This document shows positions 11,590 through 22,526 of a stretch of DNA of 64,000 nucleotides, in pieces. Position numbers and translations under genes: made by a program. The notes under the pieces are model-generated. The model saw nothing but the letters and a program-made list of their open reading frames with translations, searched no databases and was not told the origin of the DNA. The DNA is from Erigeron canadensis (taxonomy: Eukaryota > Streptophyta > Magnoliopsida > Asterales > Asteraceae), in NCBI RefSeq assembly GCF_010389155.1, contig NC_057769.1, positions 3,596,001 to 3,660,000 on the forward strand. The letters run 5' to 3'. Within the stretch, counting starts at the first letter, position 1. Each line of letters begins with the position of its first letter.

Positions 11590-12480
11590 AGGTTATCTCC
11601 AATGCTAAGGACGATCTTAGGCGTCCTTGAGCTGCCACATCATATCCTTACAAATCCTTACATATCCTTATAAATCCTTAAAATCCTATAATTTTATCTC
11701 CAACCATACAAACATCCTTACAAACGAAAAAAATATAAGTAAGGGCACTTAAGGGTGGGGGGAGGGCTTCCCCACTCCTCCCCTCCCCTCTCTGATTTTT
11801 CTTCTCCTCCCCTCCCCTCCCCTAATGCTAGGAGCACCTCGCCATCCCTCCCCTAATGCTAGGAGCACCTCGTCATCCCTCCCCTCTCCTCCCCACCCTT
11901 TTCTATTTAATTTCATTTCTATTTATTTTTATTTTAAATAATAACTAAAACTAATTTAAAATAGTAAAATAATAATAATAATAATAATGATAATAATAAT
12001 AAAAGTAATAATAATCCTAATAACTATAACATATTTATTTTTGAGGTAGTTTGGAAATAAATATCAAACTTGAGGGTTGAAAACAAAAATAGTCAATAAA
12101 TCTGGTCATCTTCTTTGTATAGGTGCACAGCAGCCAATACATATATACACATATCTTATATCTATATCTATGTTTACAGAAATTATAAAAAAAAAAGTAA
12201 AAAACAAGGACGCAGCTTTCAATCGGTACCACAACCGGCACAACCCTCCCCAAAACGCTCCCCACCCTACCGGTACCGGGGGGTCGGCGCGGTGTGCCAA
12301 CCAGTACCGGCCCGGTACCGGTTCCCTCCTCTACCCACTCCGTCCAGCCTAAGGGCATGCCCTTGGGTAAGGACATGCATAAAAAAATCTTTAGTTTTGG
12401 ACAAGCTTCAACCGCAAAGGATATCCAAGGGCATCTGAGGACACCTAAGGGCGCCCAAAAACATCCCCATTAGAGATAGT
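11590..12480. mobile_element. Terminal-inverted-repeat element with C/T-rich core
   Basis: The left end (TATCTCCAATGC then CTTAGGCGTCCTTGAG) is an imperfect inverted copy of the right end, which reads CTATCTCTAATG then CCTTAGGTGTCCTCAG on the minus strand. The core holds short AATCCTTA repeats, a C/T-rich tract with a 31-bp unit (CCCCTAATGCTAGGAGCACC...) in two copies at about 11820-11881, and a GC-rich patch at 12240-12330 with ACCGGTACCGG-type palindromes. Small ORFs here are not believable genes. No target duplication could be fixed. Confidence 0.45.
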
Positions 12481-12559
12481 TTTATGAAAGTGAAGAGTTC
12501 ATTTCGGTTAAGATTTTCCTTTTGTTGTGGCAGATCTGTTAAGTTTGTCTTACTAGTAA

Positions 12560-13021
12560 AAATCTTATTTTTGCAATTACAAGTACTATTACTATTCTGG
12601 GAATGGTTTCTACCATTACAAGCATAGCAGGATTCTAGTTGCTTAACAAAGTAGTTGAATTATAAACATGTGGGTTTTAATCGTTTGAAAATTAAAATTT
12701 TCGTGAAAACCAGAAAACTGACCAAAACACACTATGATGTTATTTAACACAACGTGATTTTAATATGTTTTACAAAAACACATTATGTTAAGTTTATATC
12801 ACAATGTGTTTGAACAATTTCTTATTTACCGCGCTATCAAAAACACATTGTGTTCTATAAAAACACAATTAAGACACATCGAGTTAAACTCAAATCACAA
12901 TATATTTTGATAGTTTTCTAATTTTCAAAAAAAATTTAGTTTTCAAATGAACATTTCACATAAACAAGAAGTATATATAAATCGAGTTAACTTAATATAT
13001 CCCTTAAAAGAAATTATATAA
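12560..13021. other. AT-rich spacer with ACACATTGTG motifs
   Basis: No gene. Several degenerate copies of AAACACATTATGTT and CACAATGTGTTT give a loosely palindromic, loosely tandem appearance between 12725 and 12910. No element boundary could be supported. Confidence 0.3.
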
Positions 13022-13106
13022 AAAGAAAAGACAAAAATTACATAACGGGTTTCGTTTTGATTCGGATGTTAATTGAATATTCTTCATGTACGGTTACATG
13101 ACATAC

Positions 13107-13219
13107 TTAAGCAGAAACTATAGGAGACTGATCCGAACTCTTATCGGCAGCCATTGACAGCGGCGGTTGCGGTTGTTTCTTAAAAACCGATGAACCGAAC
13201 ACTAAAAACCCAAGCATAT
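13107..13219 (-). pseudogene. Orphan 3' fragment of a copper transporter gene
   Basis: The minus strand reads LGFLVFGSSVFKKQPQPPLS and onward to a TAA stop at 13107. This is the last 35 or so codons of the copper transporter at 13881-14369 with several substitutions. The similarity continues into the 3' flank (a shared AAAAGACAAAAATTACATAA block at about 13024 and 13861), so this is a partial genomic duplication, not a processed copy. It lacks the start, the Met-rich N-terminus and the first membrane segments and cannot make a transporter. Its 5' side is cut off just before a MITE at 13242. Confidence 0.85.
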
Positions 13220-13241
13220 GTAGTATTTTTCAACAACCTTA

Positions 13242-13517
13242 GGTCGCGTTTGGTTCACAGAATTTGATGGAATCTGATGGAATTGGAATTGAATTCCATT
13301 CCATAGTGTATTTGGTTGGTTAAAGATGGAGGAATCACATTCCGTTAGAATGTTAACATTCCCTCATTTGATGAAATCTCCATTCCTTGGGGATGGGGAA
13401 AGAATCTCATTCCGTCCCTCATTTGAATTTTCAAAAAATCAAAAACATTCCTTCAGATTTCAATTCCTTTGAAAGATTTCATTCTTTCCAAAAACATTTC
13501 GCGAACCAAACGAGCCC
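13242..13517. mobile_element. MITE with GCGTTTGGTTC-type inverted ends
   Basis: The left end GGTCGCGTTTGGTTCACAG and the right end, which reads GGGCTCGTTTGGTTCGCG on the minus strand, are inverted repeats. The interior is A/T- and GGAAT-rich with many ATTCC and GGAATT blocks. It is flanked by TA on both sides (13240-13241 and 13518-13519). Its 276-bp size and lack of coding sequence fit a MITE; assignment to a superfamily is not safe from the ends alone. Confidence 0.65.
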
Positions 13518-13880
13518 TAAGAGTTTTTCCAATACAATAAAACAACAAAACAATACAAATATAATAAATTTTTGTTCCAAGTCTTTTATTTACAATTAAT
13601 ATAAAAATGTGTGAGTAATTCTATTTGCTTTGGAATGTTTGTGGATAGATCTACAAAAATATTGCATTTTAACATTTTATATAGAAGCTGATTTACTGAG
13701 TAACAGTAGTAATAAATTCCAATGCTATAGTATAAAGAAACTAGCTTAATCTTTCAATACAAAAAATGTAAGACAACAATTACATAAAAAAAAAAATGTA
13801 ATTTCAAAAGAAATACGGAGTATATGGTACGACAGCTAGACGGCCATTTTAGCGGTGGTTAAAAGACAAAAATTACATAA

Positions 13881-14369
13881 TCAAGCAGAAATCATCGGAG
13901 ACTGATCCGAACTCTTATCTCCGACCATCGACGACAGCGGCGGCGGCGGTTGTCTCTTAAAAACCGACGAACCAAACACTAAAAACCCAAGCGCGTGACC
14001 AGCAACCGCCATCAAAAACACACCCCCATTAAACGACATCACAGCCAACATCACCATATAAGCCAGCGCAGCCCGGATAGTATGAATCAACGTCTGGAGC
14101 AAACCCACCGTGACCCGACCCGACCCATTACGGGCAAGATTTGTATGAGACAAAAACTCTACAAGGAACGCAAGAAGAAAGACGAATATAAGAACCAAAG
14201 CGTACATACCCGAACTGGTTCCGGGCCAACCCGAGAATAATATTTCACCGTTTTTGCCCCAGAAAAAGGTCATGTGCATCATGGTGTGGTGGTGCATCGG
14301 TTGTGTTTGGTTGGTGGTTGTTGGTGATGGTGGCATGTCGGTCATGCCGTTCATATGACCGCCGTCCAT
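13881..14369 (-). CDS. COPT/Ctr-type high-affinity copper transporter
   Basis: Single-exon gene of 162 residues. Ctr proteins form trimers in the plasma or tonoplast membrane and pass Cu(I). Visible features: a Met- and His-rich N-terminus (MDGGHMNGM, then HHHTMMHMTFFWGK) that captures copper, a first membrane segment at about residues 53-75, a second at about 93-113 carrying the MxxxM selectivity motif (MLAVM), and a third at about 115-135 with the GxxxG packing motif (GHALG). The C-terminus is Pro/Ser-rich and lacks a clear Cys pair. The length is normal for the family. A related gene lies 3.2 kb away on the same strand and a broken C-terminal copy lies just downstream, so this is a small tandem family. 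It resembles the COPT1/2/6 group; the exact orthologue is not assigned. Confidence 0.93.
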   Translation of the reverse strand: MDGGHMNGMTDMPPSPTTTNQTQPMHHHTMMHMTFFWGKNGEILFSGWPGTSSGMYALVLIFVFLLAFLVEFLSHTNLARNGSGRVTVGLLQTLIHTIRAALAYMVMLAVMSFNGGVFLMAVAGHALGFLVFGSSVFKRQPPPPLSSMVGDKSSDQSPMISA

Positions 14370-15636
14370 TATAATATATGTATACGTGTATCTATATATG
14401 AGCGCTAGTTTGGGCGTTGGGGGATGTAAAGAATGAAGTGGTGGTGCATTTTATTGCCGCTTTGTTGGTTGTTCACATATGGATATGTGTGAATTGATAT
14501 GAGTTGTAAATATGTCCAATGATGTCGTACATAATTTTTTATTTTATTTGGAAAATGATTAAATACAAATCTACATCTTGTTATTTTAAGAATAATTTTA
14601 AACTATATTTTAGAAGAATTTTAATTGAATGAGGAATAATACATCCTATTCAACGATTATAGCATAGTACATGCGTAATGTGACGGTGTTTGTGACAACG
14701 ACAGTTTGGTGGTGAAAAATAACTGTTGGTGGTGAATGCGGCGTTGGGGTGTAGATAATTGATGTAAAAGTAACTGATGTAAAAAGTTAATAGAGATTTT
14801 TATAAAAAACTGATGGTATAATTTAGTTACTAAATATATTTTAGACATTTTTTCCTTGTAACTTTCAGTATGACGGATATCCACCAATCTATATATAACA
14901 AGGTATAAATTCATTCCTAAACGAATAGGAACCCTTGGATGAACTACATCTTTGATTTTAACCATTAGATCAAATTTAATATTTCATCTTTAATAAATGA
15001 CAATATTAATACTTATAGTTTATATAATTAGTCAAAAGGAAAATGCTAAACGCATCCCTTAGGGTTGCATTTAATGTACATAAAAAATTTATACCTTTCA
15101 TATCAAAAACTCACTCTCTAATTTTTATGGTTAGTGTATAACTATTTAATGCACTTTAACTGCAGCCTTTAGGACTGCGTTTAGCAAAACCTTGGTCAAA
15201 ATATATTCCTCTTACATATTCTTTTTACTTTTAGGAAAATTTACATAATTAAAATGTATTCCTAATATGCATGCATAAGTACATGTTAATTCGTAAGTGA
15301 CTTTTTAAACTTACCTTTTGTAAATAAATAAACAAAAGGTTATAATCTTAATTTATGTTTAATTTGGATGTGATTCATAAACCCATTATATGTGATATAA
15401 TACTTTATTAATGTTTTAAGTTAGTAAGTAAAAACATAAAATCATATTAATATGTTAAATTATTTACATTATTTTGTTTTTTATTTTTTATCCAATCAAC
15501 ATATATACAATAATTATATATTTTTTATTTGTTTGTCGTTCTTATAATGAACATGACTTCAACACATATGAGTTATCCAAATTTAAAAAAAAATGGGTAA
15601 TGAGGGGAATCTTAGCCTTAGTATCATAATAGGATA

Positions 15637-16051
15637 CCCATTCGTTCAAATTTAAGTGTTTTATTTTGACTTTTTAAATTTTTTTTTTTTTCAACATTGA
15701 ACGTAAGTATTTTTTATTTGTATTATATAGTTGTTGATGAAAAATATATCAATGAAAAATACATTTAAAACTCAATTATATAACATATGTGAAACTATTT
15801 ACGGTCAAATTTGTGGCCTATTGGTAAGGTCTTTGACCTTAAGAGGATCCACCTGGGTTCGAGTCTTACTTCTCACATTTGTGGAGGTGGATTAATAGGG
15901 GGGTTTTGAGAGTTCTGGTTTCCAAGCATACATGTAATTTAAAAGTAGGAGTAAGATATGATGTTGTTTTTTTTTAAAAAAAATTTACGGTCAAATTGAA
16001 AGAAAAACACTTGAAAATCAAAGTAAGATACTTAAAATGAGACGGATGGAG
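15637..16051. mobile_element. Stowaway-type MITE split by a SINE
   Basis: The right end reads CTCCATCCGTCTCATTTTAAG on the minus strand and the left end is a decayed copy (CCCATTCGTTCAAATTTAAG). A TA flanks each side (15635-15636 and 16052-16053). The body has the usual GACTTT/GGTCAAA blocks of plant Stowaway elements and resembles the intact copy at 52566-52820. About 186 bases of its span are SINE plus duplicated target. Confidence 0.7.
15812..15982 (+). mobile_element. tRNA-derived SINE
   Basis: Flanked by a perfect 15-bp target duplication, ATTTACGGTCAAATT, at 15797-15811 and 15983-15997. The pol III box A-like sequence is TGGCCTATTGGTAAGG near 15813 and box B is GGTTCGAGTC near 15855. 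The element ends in a T-run followed by an A-run. Confidence 0.88.
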
Positions 16052-16483
16052 TAATATTTAATGACTTACGTCAATATAATTTCATGTTACTTTATTAGCT
16101 AGAATTTGATATTTGATATTGGTAAATATAGAAAATAATATATATTTAACTTTACAATATCATTATACAAAAATATTACACACATATCTTGTTAATACAA
16201 AACACTTATTAACTAATGACATCATCATAACATTTTGCTCACAAGACACATATTTAAAAGCATTAATTACATTGAAAATTTTTTAGAATATGAAGATCTT
16301 AGGTAAATTTTTAATTTTATAATTTATTAATGACTATTTAATATTTGTTTTTATTTAAAGAAAATTTAAGTTCATTAAATTTTTTTGGATATGTGCCTTG
16401 TGAGTATATGTTAAAATATTTTTTTAAGTTATTATGAAAGTTGAGTATATTTATCTCGCGTATTACGCGGGGAAATAATCTAA

Positions 16484-17537
16484 TTCTTTTTATAAGATAA
16501 TAGTACAGATTCCTAATAAGCTTTTGTCTAGATAATTGTAAAAAAAAAAAAAAACATAGATACAAAAAGTGTTTCAACACAACTAAAAATTGCTAACATT
16601 TAGCTAAAAATTGCAACAAACATCTCAAAATCATCGGTAAAACTCGAAATCACCACATGATATTGAAATCACAACATGATATCGATATAGGCAACGTGAG
16701 TTTCAGATGCTTAATTCGATTTCCAAATGTAAAATTACAAAATGTATGTGAATTCTATTGTATAAAGGTTTATGTACTTTTGATTTCAAAACAATTCAAG
16801 ACCCGGTTGTTGTCCTAACCAGCGCAAGTAAACCAATTTAAGAACTAGCTAGGTTACCGGTCGGGATTACCTGTTGGGTTTTAATGGATCCTACTTGGAT
16901 CTGTGAGAACTATCCGTTGGGATTTTGTTAATGATCATATATGAAGAAGAGCAAGTATTTAAATTAGATGGACGTGACATAACTGTGAGATCCTCCTAAC
17001 TATTTCTAAATGTTTACTCGTATTTAAGAAGGTTCAAACCTGAGATTTTTGTGAAAACATCAAAAGAGAAATGATAATCTTATCGCACTTTTTGATCAAT
17101 CTATCATTAGTATGCATTATATTCTTATATTGTCTGCTATATTATTTATACAATATGATATATTAATAAAAATAAATGATACAAATATGAGCTCCCTGAT
17201 CAAAATGGCCTAATCACTAAGCTGCCTTAGTGTATGTTATATCGAGTATCTTAATCGATAATCCCTTCAGATTGGTCACGCATGATACAATGAAATGTTC
17301 ACATAACTTTAATTTGATGGTTCTAGCATACAGACAAATGAAAATTCAACAAGTCAATATAAGATAGTCCTTACGAACAAGACTAAAGCAACAAAATAAA
17401 CCGAATAAGAATGTAAGTTAACCAGTAAATGCCTCTATTTTAGAGCGAGCACTCGAATAAATTAATTAATAATGTTGTCGGATTTATATTTGGAACAGAG
17501 AGAATTGAATACCACTTATAACATATAGAATTATAGT
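16484..17537. other. Spacer between the copper transporters
   Basis: AT-rich intergenic DNA without a supported ORF. The first 200 bases have loose repeats (AAAATTGC, ATCACAACATGAT). The last 300 bases would be the 3' flank of the copper transporter at 17538. No clear element was found. Confidence 0.35.
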
Positions 17538-18002
17538 TTAACAAGCCAATGAAGCAACCTCTAAATCTTTGTCAGATGCAATCGTAAGTACTCGGAACAG
17601 ATAGTACCCAATGGCATGCCCAGCTATTGCCATCACAAATACACCAATGTTGAACGACATCACGGATAACATCACCAAATACGAAAACACGACACGTAAC
17701 ATATGAATAATTGTCCTTGCTATACGGTTAGATTTCGTTGGAATAAGGTTAGTATGAGTTAGCCATTCCATTGTCATCGCGAGAAAAAACACGAATATAA
17801 GGGCTAGAATATACATCCCCATGCTACTTCCGGGCCAACCCTGAAACAGAATCCAAGCATTTTTTCCCCAATAAAAAGTCATATGAGTCATCATTTCCTT
17901 GTGATCCATTCCCATTCCCATTGGGTCGTCCGACATTGGTGCTGATGGTGCTCCCATTGTTCCGTCGTCGTTCATATTCATATTTTGGCTATACGGATTC
18001 AC
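17538..18002 (-). CDS. COPT/Ctr-type copper transporter, second copy
   Basis: Single-exon gene of 154 residues. The N-terminus has dispersed methionines (MNMNDDGTM, then PMGMGMDHKEMMTHMTFYWGK), fitting Cu(I) capture. The three predicted membrane segments fall at about residues 55-75, 95-115 and 118-138. The MxxxM motif (MLSVM) in segment 2 and the GxxxG motif (GHAIG) in segment 3 are intact, as is the GWPGSSMGMY entry to the first segment. The short C-terminal tail ends in LAC, a single cysteine that may bind copper. It is clearly diverged from the neighbour at 13881-14369 (different N-termini and tails), so the duplication is not recent. It probably acts in copper uptake or vacuolar export; which membrane cannot be read from the sequence. 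Confidence 0.93.
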   Translation of the reverse strand: MNPYSQNMNMNDDGTMGAPSAPMSDDPMGMGMDHKEMMTHMTFYWGKNAWILFQGWPGSSMGMYILALIFVFFLAMTMEWLTHTNLIPTKSNRIARTIIHMLRVVFSYLVMLSVMSFNIGVFVMAIAGHAIGYYLFRVLTIASDKDLEVASLAC

Positions 18003-18535
18003 TTCGAACGGAACTTGGGGATGTTTGTTTTTTTTTTTATCTATATCTTATTTATTTTTCACCTCTATTCATTCCTCCAAATGCTATATTGGGATACTTA
18101 AATACACAATATCTTATGTGTGGTATATGTGTGTTGCTTCATTTCTTATTCTTGTGTGGTATATGGGATTTGATTACTAAACGAGCTAATATTGGTTGGT
18201 TATCCTATAAACAAGCATTTCCATAAGGACCATTCATGGGTTGAATAATATTTCAGAAATGAAGGATTTCGTCTTGTACTGAAGTGTAGTTCGATCCATA
18301 CGATCATTACTAAGCAGAAAATGACAATCAATTAGTCCTCTAAAAAAAATATAAAACAGAAAGTAGAATAAAAAAAAATATAGCCGGCCACAAGAAAGCA
18401 ACTAAACAAATCATCCAATTTTTCATTGGATTATTGGGATATTTTCCATTAATTAACAGTTAATGTTATTATCATTATAAACTGTATAATTGCAACACAT
18501 TATGTGAATTTCTAACAAGCAAGAAATATCGCGAC

Positions 18536-20367
18536 ATGCCGGACCAAGGCAGGAAACGGTGTCGTTTGGTTTTGCTAGCAAGTCCACTTCAAGGCCACAT
18601 GACACCCCTGCTTCAGCTTGGGACATACCTTCACTCCAAAGGGTTCTTAATAACCATTGCACACTCTGAGTTTAACCGGCCTGATCCTTCTAATCACCCA
18701 AATTTCATATTCCTACCTCTATGTGACAACTTGTCCGCAACTGATATCTCTTCTGGGATCGGCCAAGTGGTGAAAGTTGTCAATGATAATTGCAAACCCC
18801 ATCTCCTGGAATACCTCATTCGGGTCATAAATGCACAAAAAGACACATATGAAAAGGAAACAATTGTTATCATCCATGATAATCTTATGTATTTTGCTGC
18901 ATCAGTTGCCCGCGAGCTGGGTCTACCCAATATTATATTGCGCAGCAGCAGTGCCACTTTCTTTCCTGCTATCATGATGATCCCTCAACTTCATCAACAA
19001 GGCCGATTACCTGTACAAGGTGAGTCTGTCGTCCATAACAAACATAATAAATTCAATCTAGAAAGAGCATTTTTCTGAATTGTTAAATTATGAATACTTA
19101 GGTAATATAATTCTTGGAAGGATTTTGTGAGCCTGTGACCTTGGGGGCCAATGGGCCTTTGGTCCGTTGGTCAGGGGGGTGGATTTTAACAGCAAAAGCG
19201 CATCCTGGAAAGTCTCGAACTCATGTCCGCACAGATAGAAAACCGTTTGGGAAAACCCCCTTGACCAACGGACTAATGGCCCATTCGCAATATACCCATG
19301 CTATTAAATATTACTAGTTGTAAATAAACGATATAAATGTACTTGTTTGAAATGTGCAAAACAAATACATAGATGTCAACCAAACTAATTACCTGTCCAA
19401 AAGAATTCACTTCAACCCAAACATTTTTACATGGTTACTTCGTTACCAATTTGACACATCTATATGTGTACTGTAAGTTAATTTGGACTTCTCTTTTTAA
19501 GGTTCTTTGTTGCAGGAAACAATTCTAGAGCTTTATCCTCTGAGATACAAAGATCTACCTTTTATTGGCCTCCCAGTGGAAGCAGCCCTTCAATTAATTA
19601 ACTTAATCATTCCCCAAATATCCCCTGTTGCTTTTGTTTGGAACACACTTGAATTTCTTGAACAACCGGCACTGACCAAGATACGCAATCACTACCAAGT
19701 TCCAGTCTTTACTGTTGGCCCGCTGCACAAAATAATCCCAACTCCTTCTACTAGCTTCATAGAAGAGGATATCAGTTGTATCTCATGGCTAGATAAACAA
19801 GAACCCAAATCAGTTATCTATGTGAGCTTAGGAAGCTTAGCAAATGTGGATGAAAAAGTATCAATTGAAATGGCATGGGGTTTAGCCAATAGTAACCAAC
19901 CATTCCTATGGGTGGTTCGGCCAAGTTTGGTTACTGGGTTCGAATGGATTGAATTTTTGCCCGAGGATCTAGTGGCTGAATTGAAGACAAGAGGTTTAAT
20001 TGTGAAATGGGCACCGCAGAAGGAAGTTTTGGCACATAATGCGGTTGGTGGATTTTGGAGCCATTGTGGTTGGAATTCAACTTTGGAAAGTTTATCTGCA
20101 GGGGTTCCATTGTTGTGCCAACCTTTTGAGGTGGACCAAAAGGTTAATTCTAGGTATTTGAGTTATGTGTGGAAGATAGGTGTCGAAATTGTCATGGAGA
20201 GAGCGGAGATTGCAAGTGCCATCAGAAGTGTATTGGTAGGCAAGGAAGGGGAAGAAATGAGGCAAAGAGCTATAGAAATTCAAGAAAAGGCTCAGGTTGC
20301 ATATAGCAATTGTGGTTCTTCGCAAAACTCCTTAAATGATTTAGTAGAGTTCATTTGGTCATTGTAA
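18536..20367 (+). CDS. UDP-glycosyltransferase, UGT76-like, two exons
   Basis: Family 1 glycosyltransferase that moves sugar from a UDP-sugar to a small molecule in the cytosol. Exon 1 is 18536-19019 and exon 2 is 19502-20367, with a phase-1 GTGAGT...AAG intron; the join gives 449 residues in one frame, normal for the family. A later TGCAG acceptor (19511-19515) would break the frame, so the earlier one is chosen. The catalytic histidine is His21 (in PLQGHMTP) and the partner aspartate is Asp115 (IHDN). The 44-residue PSPG box runs from Trp331 to Gln374 with HCGWNSTLES intact; the final Gln usually means UDP-glucose. The GHMTP..QLG start, the intron position and the MRQRA..IQEKA tail resemble the UGT76 group, which includes diterpenoid glycosylating enzymes in Asteraceae. 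The acceptor is unknown. Confidence 0.92.
19135..19290 (-). mobile_element. SINE-like insertion in the UGT intron
   Basis: On the minus strand the stretch reads a box A-like AGTCCGTTGGTCAAGG near 19270 and a box B-like GAGTTCGAGACT near 19215, the spacing of a tRNA-derived SINE. In addition, bases 19151-19180 and 19255-19284 are inverted copies matching at about 27 of 30 positions, so the RNA could fold back. No target duplication was found. It leaves the splice sites untouched. Confidence 0.55.
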
Positions 20368-20639
20368 TTATTGTTCAAATGCAACATTATAACATTGTAA
20401 GATCTAATAATGTCCCCTACAAAATTGTCTGATTTATGCAAGAGAAACATTTTATTGTCACTAAAAGTTAGTCCCATATTTTGTTATTTGCATGATTAGG
20501 ATATGCTCGGAATTGATTTTGTGTGATATAGTTTGATATATTTGAAAATTTTGCATGATTAGATTGAGTTTGCTTGATTATTCATGTTAGTTCGTTTTTC
20601 CTTGATCCAGTTATGTTTTTGTAGGTTAACCCATGAACT

Positions 20640-20984
20640 GTAAGTCCTTATTTTTGAAAAATCCGAAGTGCAAGTCTTTTGTTGTACAAAAACCTGAACC
20701 ACATGTTATATTGGTGAGAAACCCGAATTTTGAAAAACCCAAACTGCTTTTGTTGTGTAAAAGCCCGGACTGCATTTTGTCTAGACTTTGTTCGCATTAC
20801 TCAGTTCGCATTTGACCCAATTCACAGTTTACTTAATAATCCTAGTTTGCATCTTTCCTGTTAATCCTCATTCACATTGTGCCGTAGGCGTCAAGTTGAA
20901 AACAAGGGTCTGTGAAAGCTAAAATACATATAAAAAACTAACAAGCATTTATTAAGCCTTTACATAACTGAATCAAACAATGCT
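20640..20984. other. Spacer downstream of the UGT
   Basis: No gene. Bases 20640-20820 consist of loosely repeated phrases (AAACCCGAA, AACTGC, TTTTGTTGT) of unknown origin. The 3' end of an antisense UGT remnant begins just after. Confidence 0.3.
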
Positions 20985-21190
20985 ATAAGTTATAGTCAAA
21001 GTCACAATAACAATGACAAAATGAAGAACCACCAGGACTCATTGCAGACATAAGCTTTTCTTGAATCTCCATAGCTTTCTGCCTCATTTCGTTATCCATC
21101 AGGACACGTTTGATTTGCGTCCTCAATCTCTCCTCATTCTAAATGTCGGTGTTCACCAAATGAGCCAAGTCCTTAACCGGTAGATACATC
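20985..21190 (-). pseudogene. UGT C-terminal fragment, antisense
   Basis: The minus strand encodes about 50 codons reading NEERLRTQIKRVL then MDNEMRQKAMEIQEKLMSAM then SPGGSS, ending in a stop near 20988. This matches the final helices of a plant UGT (compare EEMRQRAIEIQEKAQVAYSN in the neighbour). Upstream it meets a stop (DI*NEE) and nothing recognisable remains of the PSPG box, so it is a dead 3' remnant. It sits between the intact UGT, in the opposite orientation, and a Mutator-like element, which fits decay of a former UGT cluster. Confidence 0.7.
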
Positions 21191-22256
21191 TATTTTTTTG
21201 CCTGACTTATTATTTATATCTAGTAGTATAAAGGGATTAGTGTCTGGGGATATAATGAACTATCTACGAATGTTTATGTTATGCAATGATCTACTCGAGT
21301 GTCTACATAATGTAATGAACTCGTTATTTTGTCTAAGTGATGTAAGCTACCGGCTGAACAACCGATTTCCAGTCACCACTTTGACTTCATTAAAGTTTGA
21401 CCAAAACTTTCCATGCTTAGTCGGCCCATCTTCATACGTGGCTATTAAAGGATATATTGGAGGTAACTATTAATACAATATATATAATTTTGGGTTCCAG
21501 GTGAATATCTCTAGTTTCCGACAATTATTTCCAGGTTCCGGTGACTCATTTCCATATTCCGATGACCCTTTTCCAACGAATTTCAAGTTTCTGGTGAGTG
21601 AATTAGTGTCCAGCAAAGCTTTATTTATGTTCAAACATTGCTATTGAAACATAAAATCCAAACACAAATCGATAATAAGTATGAGAAACAAGCCAAACTT
21701 ATGAAAATTATCATCAAAACAATCCATCACTTTCAGAGCGATCAAAAGCTCTGTTGATTCTTTAAAGAGACATCCATATATGAACAAACACACACGCCCA
21801 AAAAACAAGGAACCACCGAAAACCTGCATAGATTGCGATCTCGTCGGAGCAAGATTGTGACATCGACGGATGGAGTTCTGGGATGAAACAAATCTGTTGT
21901 TGTCCTTTCCCATTTCCCAACCTCAGCCGTCACCATTCCATTCTCGACCACTATCACTCATATCGATCACCATATACATAGATATAGTCATATAGATGGA
22001 TATATTATAGATATATATATAGATCTGAAAGTAAATGTAAAGATAGATATGTATATATATATTTTCTAACCATCACCACCGGTCCACCAATCTCGGTTCT
22101 CTGATTTCCCACATGGCTATATGTGATGTTTATTACATATGTGATGTTGAATTGTTTATTTATATTCGTTGGATGCGTATATACTTATGGAACAAGTCGT
22201 AATTGGACTCATAAAATTGGATGGATGGATTGTATCACGCTACTACCTGCTACCAC

Positions 22257-22316
<60 letters not shown>
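22257..22316. repeat. (ATT)n microsatellite
   Basis: About 20 units of ATT without interruption, inside the Mutator-like element. Confidence 0.95.
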
Positions 22317-22317
<1 letters not shown>

Positions 22318-22526
22318 GTTGTACAAATATTGTGAATTTGGTGGTCAAAGGCATTCGTCTGATATCGTGTTGGCGGAAGTTAGTTGAAAATTCATCGGAG
22401 CGGAAGACTGGTGACTAAATTCATTGGAAGTCTATAAACGTAATGAACTATGACTTAAAGTCTATTGTATGTGACATACGTGGCAACTGACATAACCTTA
22501 CGTGACACCAACCTATTATACGTAAG

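Larger units (their letters stand above)
14888..16483 (+). mobile_element. Helitron carrying nested insertions
   Basis: It starts TCTATATATAACAAGG after an A at 14887 and ends CTAA (16480-16483) followed by T. The terminal hairpin CTCGCGTATTACGCGGGG at 16455-16472 lies 7-8 bases before that end. This gives a 1596-bp element that includes a Stowaway MITE and, inside it, a SINE. The 5' portion matches the stretch starting at 376 and, inverted, the Helitron at 684-1571. It has no helicase gene and lies between the two copper transporter genes. Confidence 0.7.

Noticed and set aside
12035..12438. Overlapping ORFs on both strands in the GC-rich patch
   Set aside because: They arise from ACCGGTACC-type repeats inside a terminal-inverted-repeat element; no conserved domain and no splice context.
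15845..15870. tRNA gene candidate (GGTTCGAGTC box B)
   Set aside because: It is part of a SINE with target-site duplications; no cloverleaf with acceptor stem could be drawn. The same applies to box B matches near 51500, 57589 and 61515.
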